Shown one piece after another: positions 49,996 to 59,223 of a stretch of 64,000 nt of DNA. Below the pieces are notes generated by a model. It searched no databases. It had not been told where the DNA came from and saw only the letters and a list, made by a program, of their open reading frames with translations. Position 1 is the first letter of the stretch; each line of letters opens with the position of its first letter. The position numbers and the translations under genes were made by a program. The stretch is from Ascoidea asiatica (lineage: Eukaryota > Ascomycota > Saccharomycetes > Ascoideales > Ascoideaceae), in assembly GCA_001600695.1 (NCBI GenBank), contig BCKQ01000007.1:681607-745606 (forward strand). The letters are read 5' to 3'.

Positions 49996-51879
49996 ATGTT
50001 TTTAATATCTATAATAACTTTACAGATTTTAATACAGTTTTTATCAAATTCATTATCAAAAAATAAAATCAAATCAGAAAATAAACATCTAATATCAAAA
50101 AAATTATCTCATATAAATATTTTTGATACTTTTAATGTATTTAAAATATTTGAAATTAATTTTTTCAGCTTAATTTTTCTAATTTTATTAATTTTTCCAA
50201 TTTTAACAAATTCAACAACTTTAACATTTTGTTCAAGTTTAAACTCAGGAGCAGTTAAAATATCGACTTCAGTTTATCAATCAAATGGTCTTTGTTTAGA
50301 TGATTGTACTGAAGAAAATTATTCTTTTGCAATATTATTAAACAAAAATTGTTATTGTTCAAATTTAGAACCTGACTCAGATGATCAAGTATCTATAGAT
50401 GATTGTGATGATCCATGTCCTGGTTATCCAGATGATTCTTGTGGTAATCTAGAGAAATCTTATTACGCTTATATTCAATTAAATGAAGCATCTGGAACTT
50501 ATTATGGTTCAACTTCAACCTCCACTTCAAGTACAAGTTCAACTATAAGTAAAATTACAACCACTTCTTCTATAATAACAACATCTACAAGTTCTTCAAT
50601 CTCAACTAGTACAACACCAACTTCAACTTCTACTTCAAGTACAAATACAAGTATAAGTTCAAAAAGTCTGGAGTTGAAAACTTCAACTCTTATAACTACA
50701 TCAACATTAAGTAATACAGATGATGAAAATTCTGAAACTTCAGCAGTTGTTTTGACATCAATAGTAGTAGTAACTGCAATTCCTTCTTCAACTAAAGTTT
50801 CAACAAAAGTTAAAAAAGTAACTACAACTTTAACTCCTTCAAGAAGTGATGTAGAATCTGTAGTTGAATCTACAATGTATGAAACTTATATAGAAAGTGA
50901 TATTGAAGAAACTTCAAGTACTTCTATATCATATACATCTACTTCTTCTATATCAAGTATATCCTCTACGTCCTCTACATCATCTATATCTATTACTCCT
51001 TCTCAGATTTATTTAACTTCAGTTATTAGTAAAACTAGTATAATTATTGCTACTTCTTCAATATCAAATACAATTTCTTCTTCTTCAATATCTTCGTCAT
51101 CCTCATCATCTTTATTATCATCAACATCATCTTCTTCATCATATTTTTCTAGTTTCAATGATAATTCATCAATTTTTCAAAATCAGGCATTTTTTTCTTC
51201 ATATTCATCGGTAATTTTTAAAACAGTTACAGATGATTCAAGTGAAAGTTTAGAAACTACATCAACAATCTCAAATAGTTTAGTTAGTTCAACTACTGAT
51301 AATAATAGTAATACTAGCTCAAGTTTTACGGAATCTAAAAAACAAAATAAAGGTTCATTTTGGAATTCTCCTGGTAAGATTGCAGGAACTTTTACAGCAG
51401 TTGGATTTGTTATAATTTTATTAATAGTTTTATTAATTTTATTTTTTTTCAAAAAGAGAAAAGATAGAAAAGATTCACCATCATTATTAGATGGTAATGG
51501 AAAATCAGCTTTAAATAGAAATGGTACTTTAGATTCTGAATTATTTTCAACATCAGATTCTAATTCAATTTTAAAATCAACACCACTAAATATTCAAACT
51601 CATAAATTCAATGATTCATATGGTGGTGGTGGAGAAACAATTGTACCAATTTGTGCAATTGATAGAAATAATCCAATTGAGAAAATAGATAGAATGAGTA
51701 CAATTCGTGTTGATCAAAGATTAGATCCAGATAAATTATTATTCAGTTTCAATGATTTTGGATCTAAAAAATCATTTTCAGATGAACAAGATTATTCAAG
51801 AAAATTTTTAAGAATCACAAATCCGGATTTAGAAAAACTTTCAATAAAAACTTCAAATCAAAATTCTACAAAACTTTGA
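49996..51879 (+). CDS. WSC-domain cell-wall integrity sensor
   Basis: A 627-aa type I membrane sensor of the Wsc family, which signals wall stress through Rho1-Pkc1. The WSC domain spans about residues 75-162 with the Cys pattern FCSS...GLCLDDC...CYCSN...DPCPGYPDDSCG. A long Ser/Thr-rich, O-mannosylated rod follows to about 455, then a transmembrane helix (GTFTAVGFVIILLIVLLILFFF), the basic KKRKDRK and a cytoplasmic tail. The tail ends with RKFLRITNPDLEKLS, resembling the conserved C-terminal NPD box of Wsc tails. The N-terminus is unusual: 50 extra residues with a first hydrophobic segment precede the expected signal peptide (FFSLIFLILLIFPILTNS), with no ATG between. One in-frame CTG sits in the Ser/Thr-rich rod (50668-50670). 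Confidence 0.9.
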   Translation: MFLISIITLQILIQFLSNSLSKNKIKSENKHLISKKLSHINIFDTFNVFKIFEINFFSLIFLILLIFPILTNSTTLTFCSSLNSGAVKISTSVYQSNGLCLDDCTEENYSFAILLNKNCYCSNLEPDSDDQVSIDDCDDPCPGYPDDSCGNLEKSYYAYIQLNEASGTYYGSTSTSTSSTSSTISKITTTSSIITTSTSSSISTSTTPTSTSTSSTNTSISSKSLELKTSTLITTSTLSNTDDENSETSAVVLTSIVVVTAIPSSTKVSTKVKKVTTTLTPSRSDVESVVESTMYETYIESDIEETSSTSISYTSTSSISSISSTSSTSSISITPSQIYLTSVISKTSIIIATSSISNTISSSSISSSSSSSLLSSTSSSSSYFSSFNDNSSIFQNQAFFSSYSSVIFKTVTDDSSESLETTSTISNSLVSSTTDNNSNTSSSFTESKKQNKGSFWNSPGKIAGTFTAVGFVIILLIVLLILFFFKKRKDRKDSPSLLDGNGKSALNRNGTLDSELFSTSDSNSILKSTPLNIQTHKFNDSYGGGGETIVPICAIDRNNPIEKIDRMSTIRVDQRLDPDKLLFSFNDFGSKKSFSDEQDYSRKFLRITNPDLEKLSIKTSNQNSTKL

Positions 51880-53119
51880 CAATTTAAAATTTAATACCTT
51901 TTTTTTTTATAAATTTTTTTTTTTCTATCATCCATCTTCTTTACAATTTAAGTAAGATTTTTATGAATTTTTATTTTTTTTTAATCAAAAAGCATTTACA
52001 GTTTTTATTACATATCATTTTTTTTTATTTTTTATTTTTTATTTTTCTTTTCTATAATTCAAATTATTTAATTTTGATCTTAATTTTCATTTTTGTTATT
52101 ATTACTTTTATTAAATTTTATTTTTATTATATCGTTCATTATTCTAAGCATAACAACTTAGAAAAAAAATATATTATTATTAATATTTATACTAATTATA
52201 CATGTTGCTTAAATTTAATTATTTAAATTTTAAGAATTTTTTGTTTTTATTTAAATTTTTTTTATATTTAATCTTAAGGTTTATAATTTTCTGGCTAATT
52301 ATTTTTTTATATTTTATTTTGTTGTGTTGTGTGTGTTGTTATTTATAATTATCTTATTTTTTTCAAATTTTTTTTTTTTTTCAGTATATACAATTTGAGA
52401 ATTTAATGGCTTATTATCTCCTCTGGTTATTCAATAGAATTTAAATATTTTAATTTAATATTTCATCTAAAATTGTGAATGTTTTGTTTTTATTGATTTA
52501 TTCTAAAATGTAAGTTAATTAATATTAAATTTTCAAAAGATTAATTTATATATTTGTAACATTCAATATTATGTTTTGTTTTAGGATGAAAATTATCAAA
52601 TGAAGTAAAATTACAAATTACAAATTCCAAATTTCAGATTCTCTTTGAAAGTTTCAGTAGGTTATTGTATTGCATAAATAACATCTCTGAAATTCAGCTC
52701 TGCAAATTTGATCCTTTTTTGGTGAGTGAGTTGAATTTCAAGATCAGCGGCAGGGTTATTGGGATCACCTGCTCTATATTCCTGGCAAGGCTGTCCTAGA
52801 CAACACCGTCCTAAATATCAATAGGCGGAAATAAATAAAAAATCAAAAAACCGTACTGCGGAATATCACGGAAGCTAATTTTAAATGAAATGCTTTTTCC
52901 ACTTCACGGACAATCATGGAACGATGCGGAAACACTTAACCCTGCGGATATTAGTCCTTAGCCAATTACCGAGTGGGAAACTCCAATCCAAGGAAGTACA
53001 AATGGAAGCACAAATGGAAGCACAAATGGAAGTACAAATGGAAGTAGAATCAAATATAACTGCGTAAGCAATCACCAGAAGAATAATCAGAATTTGATAT
53101 TGTCTTTGTAATCAGCAAA
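51880..53119. other. 1.2-kb intergenic region with CGGA-rich island upstream of NDUFS4
   Basis: The first 700 bp are extremely T-rich 3' flank of the WSC gene. From about 52700 to 52990 the sequence is GC-richer and contains six CGGA motifs, all on the plus strand, followed by a 12-bp tandem repeat. ORFs at 51963-52226 and 52885-53067 look like artefacts of composition and of the repeat. Confidence 0.5.
52998..53045. repeat. 12-bp tandem repeat ACAAATGGAAGC/T x4
   Basis: Four units, with an incomplete unit before, ending 74 bp upstream of the NDUFS4 start codon; probably within the 5' leader or core promoter. Confidence 0.93.
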
Positions 53120-53638
53120 ATGTTTCGTCAATCTTCCAGAACAATATTGGGCTCAGGTCTCAAGTCGTCGCAAAAACAGCTTGCTTTCTCCTCCATCAGA
53201 CACCAATCCTCAGTTGCAGTGCCAAAGAAAGGAACAGTTTCAATTCCAAGTGCAGAGAGTGCTGTGGAAGCCAAGGAAATATTGAGTGGAGCTCCAAGAG
53301 AGTTGAGCACAACTGCAAGAATTGTCAGAATATTCAAAGAAGCAAAACCTGCAACTCAATCCGGTATCAACAATGGTAAATTTTGGAAATTAGACTGGGA
53401 TGTTCTTGAAAAAGGTAATAGATGGGAAAATGATTTAATGGGTTATCAATCAACTAGTGATTATATGCAATGCACATCTCTTAAATTCGATGATAAAGAA
53501 AGTGCAATTAGATTCGCTCAAGGTCAAGGTTGGACTTATTATATTCAAGAACCAAAAGCAAGACATTTCAGAAAGAAAACTTATGATATAAATTTCCTTC
53601 ATAGTTATGGTCCTTTAAAACATATCAGAACCAAATGA
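53120..53638 (+). CDS. NDUFS4: Mitochondrial complex I NDUFS4-type (18/21-kDa) subunit
   Basis: A 172-aa accessory subunit of NADH:ubiquinone oxidoreductase in the mitochondrial matrix arm. The N-terminus ([17 protein letters not shown]...FSSIRHQSS) is an Arg/Ser-rich mitochondrial presequence. The mature protein has [69 protein letters not shown] and [15 protein letters not shown]. This is the NDUFS4/AQDQ family signature through to the invariant C-terminal KHIRTK. Its presence shows the species has a canonical complex I. Codon use is more GC-balanced than in the surrounding regulatory genes. Confidence 0.97.
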   Translation: MFRQSSRTILGSGLKSSQKQLAFSSIRHQSSVAVPKKGTVSIPSAESAVEAKEILSGAPRELSTTARIVRIFKEAKPATQSGINNGKFWKLDWDVLEKGNRWENDLMGYQSTSDYMQCTSLKFDDKESAIRFAQGQGWTYYIQEPKARHFRKKTYDINFLHSYGPLKHIRTK

Positions 53639-53984
53639 TGACTTACTTACTCTTTATTTCATTTCATTTACCTCTATTCATCTTAAATAAATATCTAAAT
53701 AAATATTTAAATAAATATTTAAATAAATACTCAACTAAATACTTGATTAAATATACAATTAAATAATCAATATCTAATGTAAATCTGTTAGCCGTGTTAA
53801 ATATGGATGCAGGCTGCACCTCTGCATTTCGATACGGAACTGCTAAAATCTTTGTTTACTTTTTACAAAATAAAGGTCTAATTTGTTTTTAAATCTGAAT
53901 TCATTTTTTATCCAGTTTAGTCTTTTTGATTGAATTAATCTTCAAATTATTGAATAAATCTAACTAAGTAATTCATTTAAAGAA
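53639..53984. other. Intergenic region NDUFS4 to SPC98
   Basis: AAATATTTAAATAA-type direct repeats near 53685-53755, then a small GC-richer patch (53790-53850). No gene is seen. Confidence 0.6.
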
Positions 53985-56798
53985 ATGTCACAAGAAGATC
54001 AATCAAGACAGTTAAAACTTCATCTACAAAATTTAATCAAAAATTTGGTTCCTTCAATTGATAAAAATGGTAATAAAAATGACTTAAATCAAATTTATAA
54101 TGAATTATTACAATTCATTTCAATCTCAAATAACAATAACAATAACAACAATAATAATATATCTTTAGAATCAATCTTAAAATCTTTTAAAAATAAGTTT
54201 AATATGAAAGATGATTATGATTCTTGGTTGAAATTTAAAAATTTAATTCAATTATCTTTAAGATATAAAAATAATGAAGAGATTAAAAATTATTTAATTT
54301 TTTTGAATTCTTTAAATAATCAATTTAAAATCACTAATTCAAATCAAAATCAAAATCAAAATCAAAATAACCATTTATATTTAAACTCAAATCAAAATTT
54401 TACTTCAATTAATAATAATACCAATAATTCAATTGAACTACGCGATCAACCAGGCTCAATCAATCAAATAAATCATTCAATAGGTCATCAAATACCTCAT
54501 TCAATAAACCATTCAATGAATCAATCAATAAATAATGAAAATAATTCTTCAATCATTAGAAATTCTTTTACAACTGCTGTTAATGAAGTAAATAATAATT
54601 TAACTTTATATCAAATTAAAAATAATATTCAAATTATTGAAAATCAAAATTTAATCAATAATAATGAAATTATAAATTATTTATTTTATAATTTAGCAGG
54701 TTCAACATCAAACTTATTTAATTTAAGTAAAAATTTTAATTCAATTATTAATCAAAATCAATTTACTATTTTAATTCCAATTTTTATAAATAATTCTCAA
54801 AGTTCTTTATTACATAAGATATTTGAAATTTCTTTAATTTACTTACATTTAAATGAAATTTTAAGCTTGAATAAAAAAAAAAATAATTCAGAAAAATCTC
54901 AAATTAAAAATTCATTTTTATCAAAATTATCATTGTATTTACAAAACTATTTAAATTTTATTGACAACTTACAGAACTTTTTCAAAAACTTAAACAATTC
55001 AAATTCAAATTCAAATTCAAACTCAATTTTAAAAATCTATCAAGAATTATTTAATGAAATAATCAAATTTAAATTTATCTTAAACTTGTCTGAAAATTTT
55101 TTAATGTTACAAGATTTTCAATTATTATCTTTAATTTATGATTTTACAAAAAATAATAATACAATCATTCAATCTATAGCTATTGACTTTTTTAAAACTT
55201 GTTATCAACCATATTTTGAAATTATAATTAATTGGGTTATTAATGGTGAACTTTCAAGTAAAAATAATTTATTTTTTATAGAATATTTAAATGATAAAAA
55301 TCAAATTTTGGACTCAAATTTAAATTCAAACAAAATTATTTTTAATAAATTGAAAATTCCAAAAAATGTTATTTCAATAGAAACTTGTGAAAAGATATAT
55401 CAAATTGGAAAAACAATTAACATTTTAAAAAGAAATTGTAAAGAGTTAAATTATGTTAATAAATTCAAAGATAAATATGAAATTTCATTGAATAAACTTA
55501 AAGATTTCAAATATTTTAATATTAAATATTTAAATGACTTAATAAACTTTCAATATAATGAAATTATAAACTATTTAACAAAGATTTTATTTGAAAAATT
55601 CAAAATCTTTGAACATTTTAAAAATCTTAAAGATATTTTATTAATGAATAAATCAGATTTTATTGATAGATTAATTGAAAATTCAAAAGATATTTTAAGT
55701 TGTCATTATACAAGATTAACTTCATATCAATTGACGAAAATGCTAAACAATTCTATTAATGATTCAAGTTTAAAATATTTTAATGATGAATATAAAAATA
55801 GAATTGATGCACGAATAATAGAAAATAATAATTCAAAAAATTTTAATAATATTAATAAAAAATTAACAGGTTGGGATGTATTTACTTTGGATTATAGAAT
55901 TGGAAATAATCCAATAGCAATAATATTAAAAGATAGTATTAGAGAATATTTAAGAATGTTTAATTTTTTATGGAAATTACAGAGATTAAATTATTTATTA
56001 AATAAAACTTGGATTGATACTAATTTTTTAAGGAAAAATAATAATGTTAAAGAGATTTTATTTCAAGGAATGAAATTTAAAAATTTGAAAATCTCATGGA
56101 ATTTAAAAATGTTTTCAATAATAAGAAATAAGCTAATTAAATTTTTGAATAGATTGATTAATTTTTTCCAATTTAACTTAATTGAAAAAAATTATAAAAA
56201 ATTTTTTTCATCTATAGTAAAAAATAAATTCACAAATGAAAGAAATACTCAAATACAAACTATTGGTCTTAAACCAAAAAAATCATATATGAAAAAAAAA
56301 CAAGCTATCAGTTCTCAAATATTATCATTAAAAAATAATCGTATTAATGATATTGAAGAAAAAAATAATAATGGGGATATTAAAAAAATATTTATATTTA
56401 AAGATGCAACTATAGATGAATTTACAAAAATCCATTATGATTATATTAGATCAATTTCAAGAAATCGGATATTAAATTTTAAAGGAAAAATCTCAAAAAG
56501 AAATTTTATTAGTCAATTAAATGATTTAATTAGTTTAATGTTTGAATATGTTGGATCATTTAATGAATTCTTTGAAATTATTATAGAAATAATCAAATTT
56601 GAAATTGAAGTTGGAAAAATTAAAGAAGATGATTATGAAGAAAATATTAAAGATTGTATTTCAAGAATTAAAAACATATCTAAAAATATAAGGAAAAAAA
56701 TTTATTTCAATTTTGAAAAATTAAAAAAAAATTTAATGACAGATTTATTAGAAGAAGATGATATTGATTTAGTTAATCTTGGTATTCTTATTGATTAA
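53985..56798 (+). CDS. SPC98: Gamma-tubulin complex component Spc98 (GCP3)
   Basis: A 937-aa spindle-pole-body gamma-tubulin complex subunit that nucleates microtubules with Spc97 and Tub4. The GRIP1 region includes LTLYQIKNNIQ...INYLFYNLAGS and the YQPYFEIIINWVINGELSS block (typical PIYxIIxxWVxxGEL). The GRIP2 part begins with a GCP3-type GWDVFTLDYRIGNNPIAI near residue 628 and FNFLWKLQRLNYLLNKTW, which distinguishes it from Spc97/GCP2. The C-terminus folds as helices (FTKIHYDYIRSISRNRIL; FNEFFEIIIEIIKFE). The N-terminal 190 residues are Asn/Gln-rich, where budding yeasts carry the Spc110-binding region. Clear orthologue despite low sequence complexity. Confidence 0.93.
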   Translation: MSQEDQSRQLKLHLQNLIKNLVPSIDKNGNKNDLNQIYNELLQFISISNNNNNNNNNNISLESILKSFKNKFNMKDDYDSWLKFKNLIQLSLRYKNNEEIKNYLIFLNSLNNQFKITNSNQNQNQNQNNHLYLNSNQNFTSINNNTNNSIELRDQPGSINQINHSIGHQIPHSINHSMNQSINNENNSSIIRNSFTTAVNEVNNNLTLYQIKNNIQIIENQNLINNNEIINYLFYNLAGSTSNLFNLSKNFNSIINQNQFTILIPIFINNSQSSLLHKIFEISLIYLHLNEILSLNKKKNNSEKSQIKNSFLSKLSLYLQNYLNFIDNLQNFFKNLNNSNSNSNSNSILKIYQELFNEIIKFKFILNLSENFLMLQDFQLLSLIYDFTKNNNTIIQSIAIDFFKTCYQPYFEIIINWVINGELSSKNNLFFIEYLNDKNQILDSNLNSNKIIFNKLKIPKNVISIETCEKIYQIGKTINILKRNCKELNYVNKFKDKYEISLNKLKDFKYFNIKYLNDLINFQYNEIINYLTKILFEKFKIFEHFKNLKDILLMNKSDFIDRLIENSKDILSCHYTRLTSYQLTKMLNNSINDSSLKYFNDEYKNRIDARIIENNNSKNFNNINKKLTGWDVFTLDYRIGNNPIAIILKDSIREYLRMFNFLWKLQRLNYLLNKTWIDTNFLRKNNNVKEILFQGMKFKNLKISWNLKMFSIIRNKLIKFLNRLINFFQFNLIEKNYKKFFSSIVKNKFTNERNTQIQTIGLKPKKSYMKKKQAISSQILSLKNNRINDIEEKNNNGDIKKIFIFKDATIDEFTKIHYDYIRSISRNRILNFKGKISKRNFISQLNDLISLMFEYVGSFNEFFEIIIEIIKFEIEVGKIKEDDYEENIKDCISRIKNISKNIRKKIYFNFEKLKKNLMTDLLEEDDIDLVNLGILID

Positions 56799-57061
56799 TA
56801 AAATAACTTTACTATAATAATTTATAAGTCATTATGAAACATTTTAATTAAATCTTTTAATATTTCTTAACTTTTTTAGCCTTTTAAGTTGAAGTTTTAT
56901 TTAATTAATAGTTGATGAGATTAATCAAAAGAAAAACAACCAAATTTTAAGAACCAGCAAATGATTTGTATAATTCATAAAGTAGAATAAATTCTAAGGT
57001 TATATCCGATAGCCGATTAGGTAATTTTTATTTTTTAATTATAATGAAATGAATGAAATAT

Positions 57062-57964
57062 TTATTGATCATTATAATTTGATGGATAAGATATTTTACC
57101 TTGAGTTTGTAGAGCATTAATTAAAGGTAATAAAGGTAATAAATCAGACTTTTGAATTAAATTAAATTCATTAACAAAGCTTATGAAATGAGAAAAAAAA
57201 GAATTATAATGAGCTTCTAAAGATAAATGAATAATTTTATCGAAATAATTATAATAAATATGAGCAAAAATTTTGAACATTTCTTTTAATAAATTTTTAC
57301 AATTATTTACAAAATTTGTTGGAAATGGAATACTATTTTTTGTTGGAAAGATTGATTGATCATTAATTTTATTATTGATTGAATTTAAAGTTAAATTGAT
57401 GAATTGTTTCGGAGGTAAATTTAAATTTTTATTTTTAGTTTTATCATAATAATAATAAATTATATTTGGACCTGCATTCATATGATTATTAAAATTATTT
57501 AATAAAAATTCAGAAATTATTTCAACAAATTGATTTAAATTTGTAAATAATTCAAAAATATTTAAAGCTAACCATTCTTTATAATCAATATATTTTGGTA
57601 ATTGAACAATAGTTTTAAAAGAACCTTTAACAACAGCAGATCTAATAAATGGATCACATAAAAATAAAGGTATACTATTATTATGATTATTATTATAATT
57701 TTCAATATTATTGTAATTGATGTTATTATTATTGATGTTATTATTATTGATGTTATTTATATTATTGCTAATATTGTTGTTGTTATTATTATAATTGATA
57801 TTATAATTATTATTATTATTATTACTATTATTATTATTATAATTGATATCATTATTCATATCATTATCAATATCATAGTTTTTATTGTCATTATCCTCAA
57901 TTGAATATTTATTTTTTTTTGAAGTACGAGATTTTAAACCTCTAATAGAAGAGAAGAAAGACAT
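57062..57964 (-). CDS. MOB2: Mob2, Cbk1 kinase co-activator (RAM network)
   Basis: A 300-aa Mob-family protein that binds and activates the NDR kinase Cbk1 for polarised growth and cell separation. It begins MSFFSSIRGLKSRTSKKNK, like Mob2 (MSFFNFKAFGRNSKKNK), followed by a poly-Asn insert to about residue 95. The Mob domain then carries the Mob2-specific FLCDPFIRSAVVKGSFKTIV, QLPKYIDYKEWLALNIFELF, MNAGPNIIYYY, FPTKNSIPFP, IFAHIYYNYFDKIIHLSLEA and FVNEFNLI...LLPLINALQTQGKI. The metal-ligand pattern of Mob1 is altered, as usual in Mob2. It shares a divergent promoter with APC1. Confidence 0.96.
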   Translation of the reverse strand: MSFFSSIRGLKSRTSKKNKYSIEDNDNKNYDIDNDMNNDINYNNNNSNNNNNNYNINYNNNNNNISNNINNINNNNINNNNINYNNIENYNNNHNNSIPLFLCDPFIRSAVVKGSFKTIVQLPKYIDYKEWLALNIFELFTNLNQFVEIISEFLLNNFNNHMNAGPNIIYYYYDKTKNKNLNLPPKQFINLTLNSINNKINDQSIFPTKNSIPFPTNFVNNCKNLLKEMFKIFAHIYYNYFDKIIHLSLEAHYNSFFSHFISFVNEFNLIQKSDLLPLLPLINALQTQGKISYPSNYNDQ

Positions 57965-58651
57965 TTTGAAGTAAGCAAATTATATTTTTATATCTTCAAA
58001 TGATTGTATCTTTATTTGATATAATAATTAGTAAGTATTTAGTCTGAGAAGAATGAATAAATAATTGTAGATTTGAGTGAAAATATATTAAAGAAAGAAA
58101 GACTTTAAAAGAAGATATCGACAAGCAATACATTTCATTCTTTCATTCTTTCATTCTTTGATTTATTAACTATTGCTTTTCTTTTACCCGAGAGAAAAGA
58201 GCACATGAAAACACAGCCACGTATACTCAGCCATACGGATTTGAAACTAGGTGGCTTAAAAACGTATCGGATAATTGCGGATGATTAGTCGGAAAAACGG
58301 ATGCAATCCTTAGGAAATCGGACAGGATGTTATCCGTATTTACAATATCCGCAAGAGCCCTGCCTTTCTAACAGCCAGGGCTCTGGCCTTTGTTGATGTT
58401 TTGAAATAAACTTCGATTTGGCGCTGGTTTTGGTGTTGGAGCTGGCGGTTGAGGAGCGAGTGCAGCGTCTGATTCAGTTCACTGCTCTTCTTCTTCCACA
58501 GGATATATTCAAGCAGATATACAAATAAAGGAGTAGATAACTAAAAGAATAAATATTCAAGTAACAATTAATTAACAATCAACAAACAATAACCAACAAC
58601 TGAAGAAAGATCACCCAATTATTCAATGATTTCAATTCAAAACTAAACTAA
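57965..58651. other. Divergent promoter region MOB2/APC1 with CGGA cluster and hairpin
   Basis: The block 58190-58480 is GC-richer. It contains two CAGCCA motifs, six CGGA motifs then two TCCG, a perfect 9-bp inverted repeat at 58354-58384 and GGCGGTTGAGGAGCGAGTG-type sequence. It is the shared regulatory region for two divergent housekeeping genes. Confidence 0.55.
58354..58384. repeat. 9-bp perfect inverted repeat AGAGCCCTG / CAGGGCTCT
   Basis: Arms 58354-58362 and 58376-58384 with a 13-nt loop. A GC-rich hairpin is notable in this AT-rich genome; it could form a cruciform or be a palindromic protein-binding site. Confidence 0.8.
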
Positions 58652-59191
58652 ATGGCATCTCCTTCATTTAATCCTGTCCTAAATTCAAATATTTATAATC
58701 ATAATAATAGCGCCAATAGTATTAGTAAAAGTAATGATAACAATATTAATAACAATGATAATGATAAAGAGAAGTTAATTCAATTTCCTTCAATTTCTGC
58801 AATTTATTTGAAATATGATTCAAAATTAGCATATTCTTATTTAAATTTAGGTAATTCAAATTATTCAGATCATTCAGAGTTATCAAATTTATCAATTGAT
58901 GATAACATAAATTCAAATTCAATTGATCTTAAAGATTATAAAATTAAATTAACTTCAAAAAATGAGTCTTTATTAATTTCAAAATTTGAAGTAATTTGGC
59001 TAAAAGGTAATTTAATTTCAAGAAGATTAAATTTCAGTAATTTAAATAATTTAAACAATCAAAATCAAAATCAAAATATAATTATTAATGCTCATTTTTC
59101 TTATTTTCCAGATTTTAAAAATTTAAATAATAATAAATTAATTAAAAAATTAAAATATAAAAAAATTAAACAACATAATTCAATTATTAAA

Positions 59192-59223
<32 letters not shown>

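Noticed and set aside
51963-52226. Hydrophobic 87-codon ORF downstream of the WSC gene
   Set aside because: Extreme T-richness alone yields Phe/Leu/Ile/Tyr codons; typical 3' flank composition.
52885-53067. 60-codon ORF just upstream of NDUFS4
   Set aside because: Half of it is a 12-bp tandem repeat and it has no family resemblance; better explained as leader or promoter DNA.
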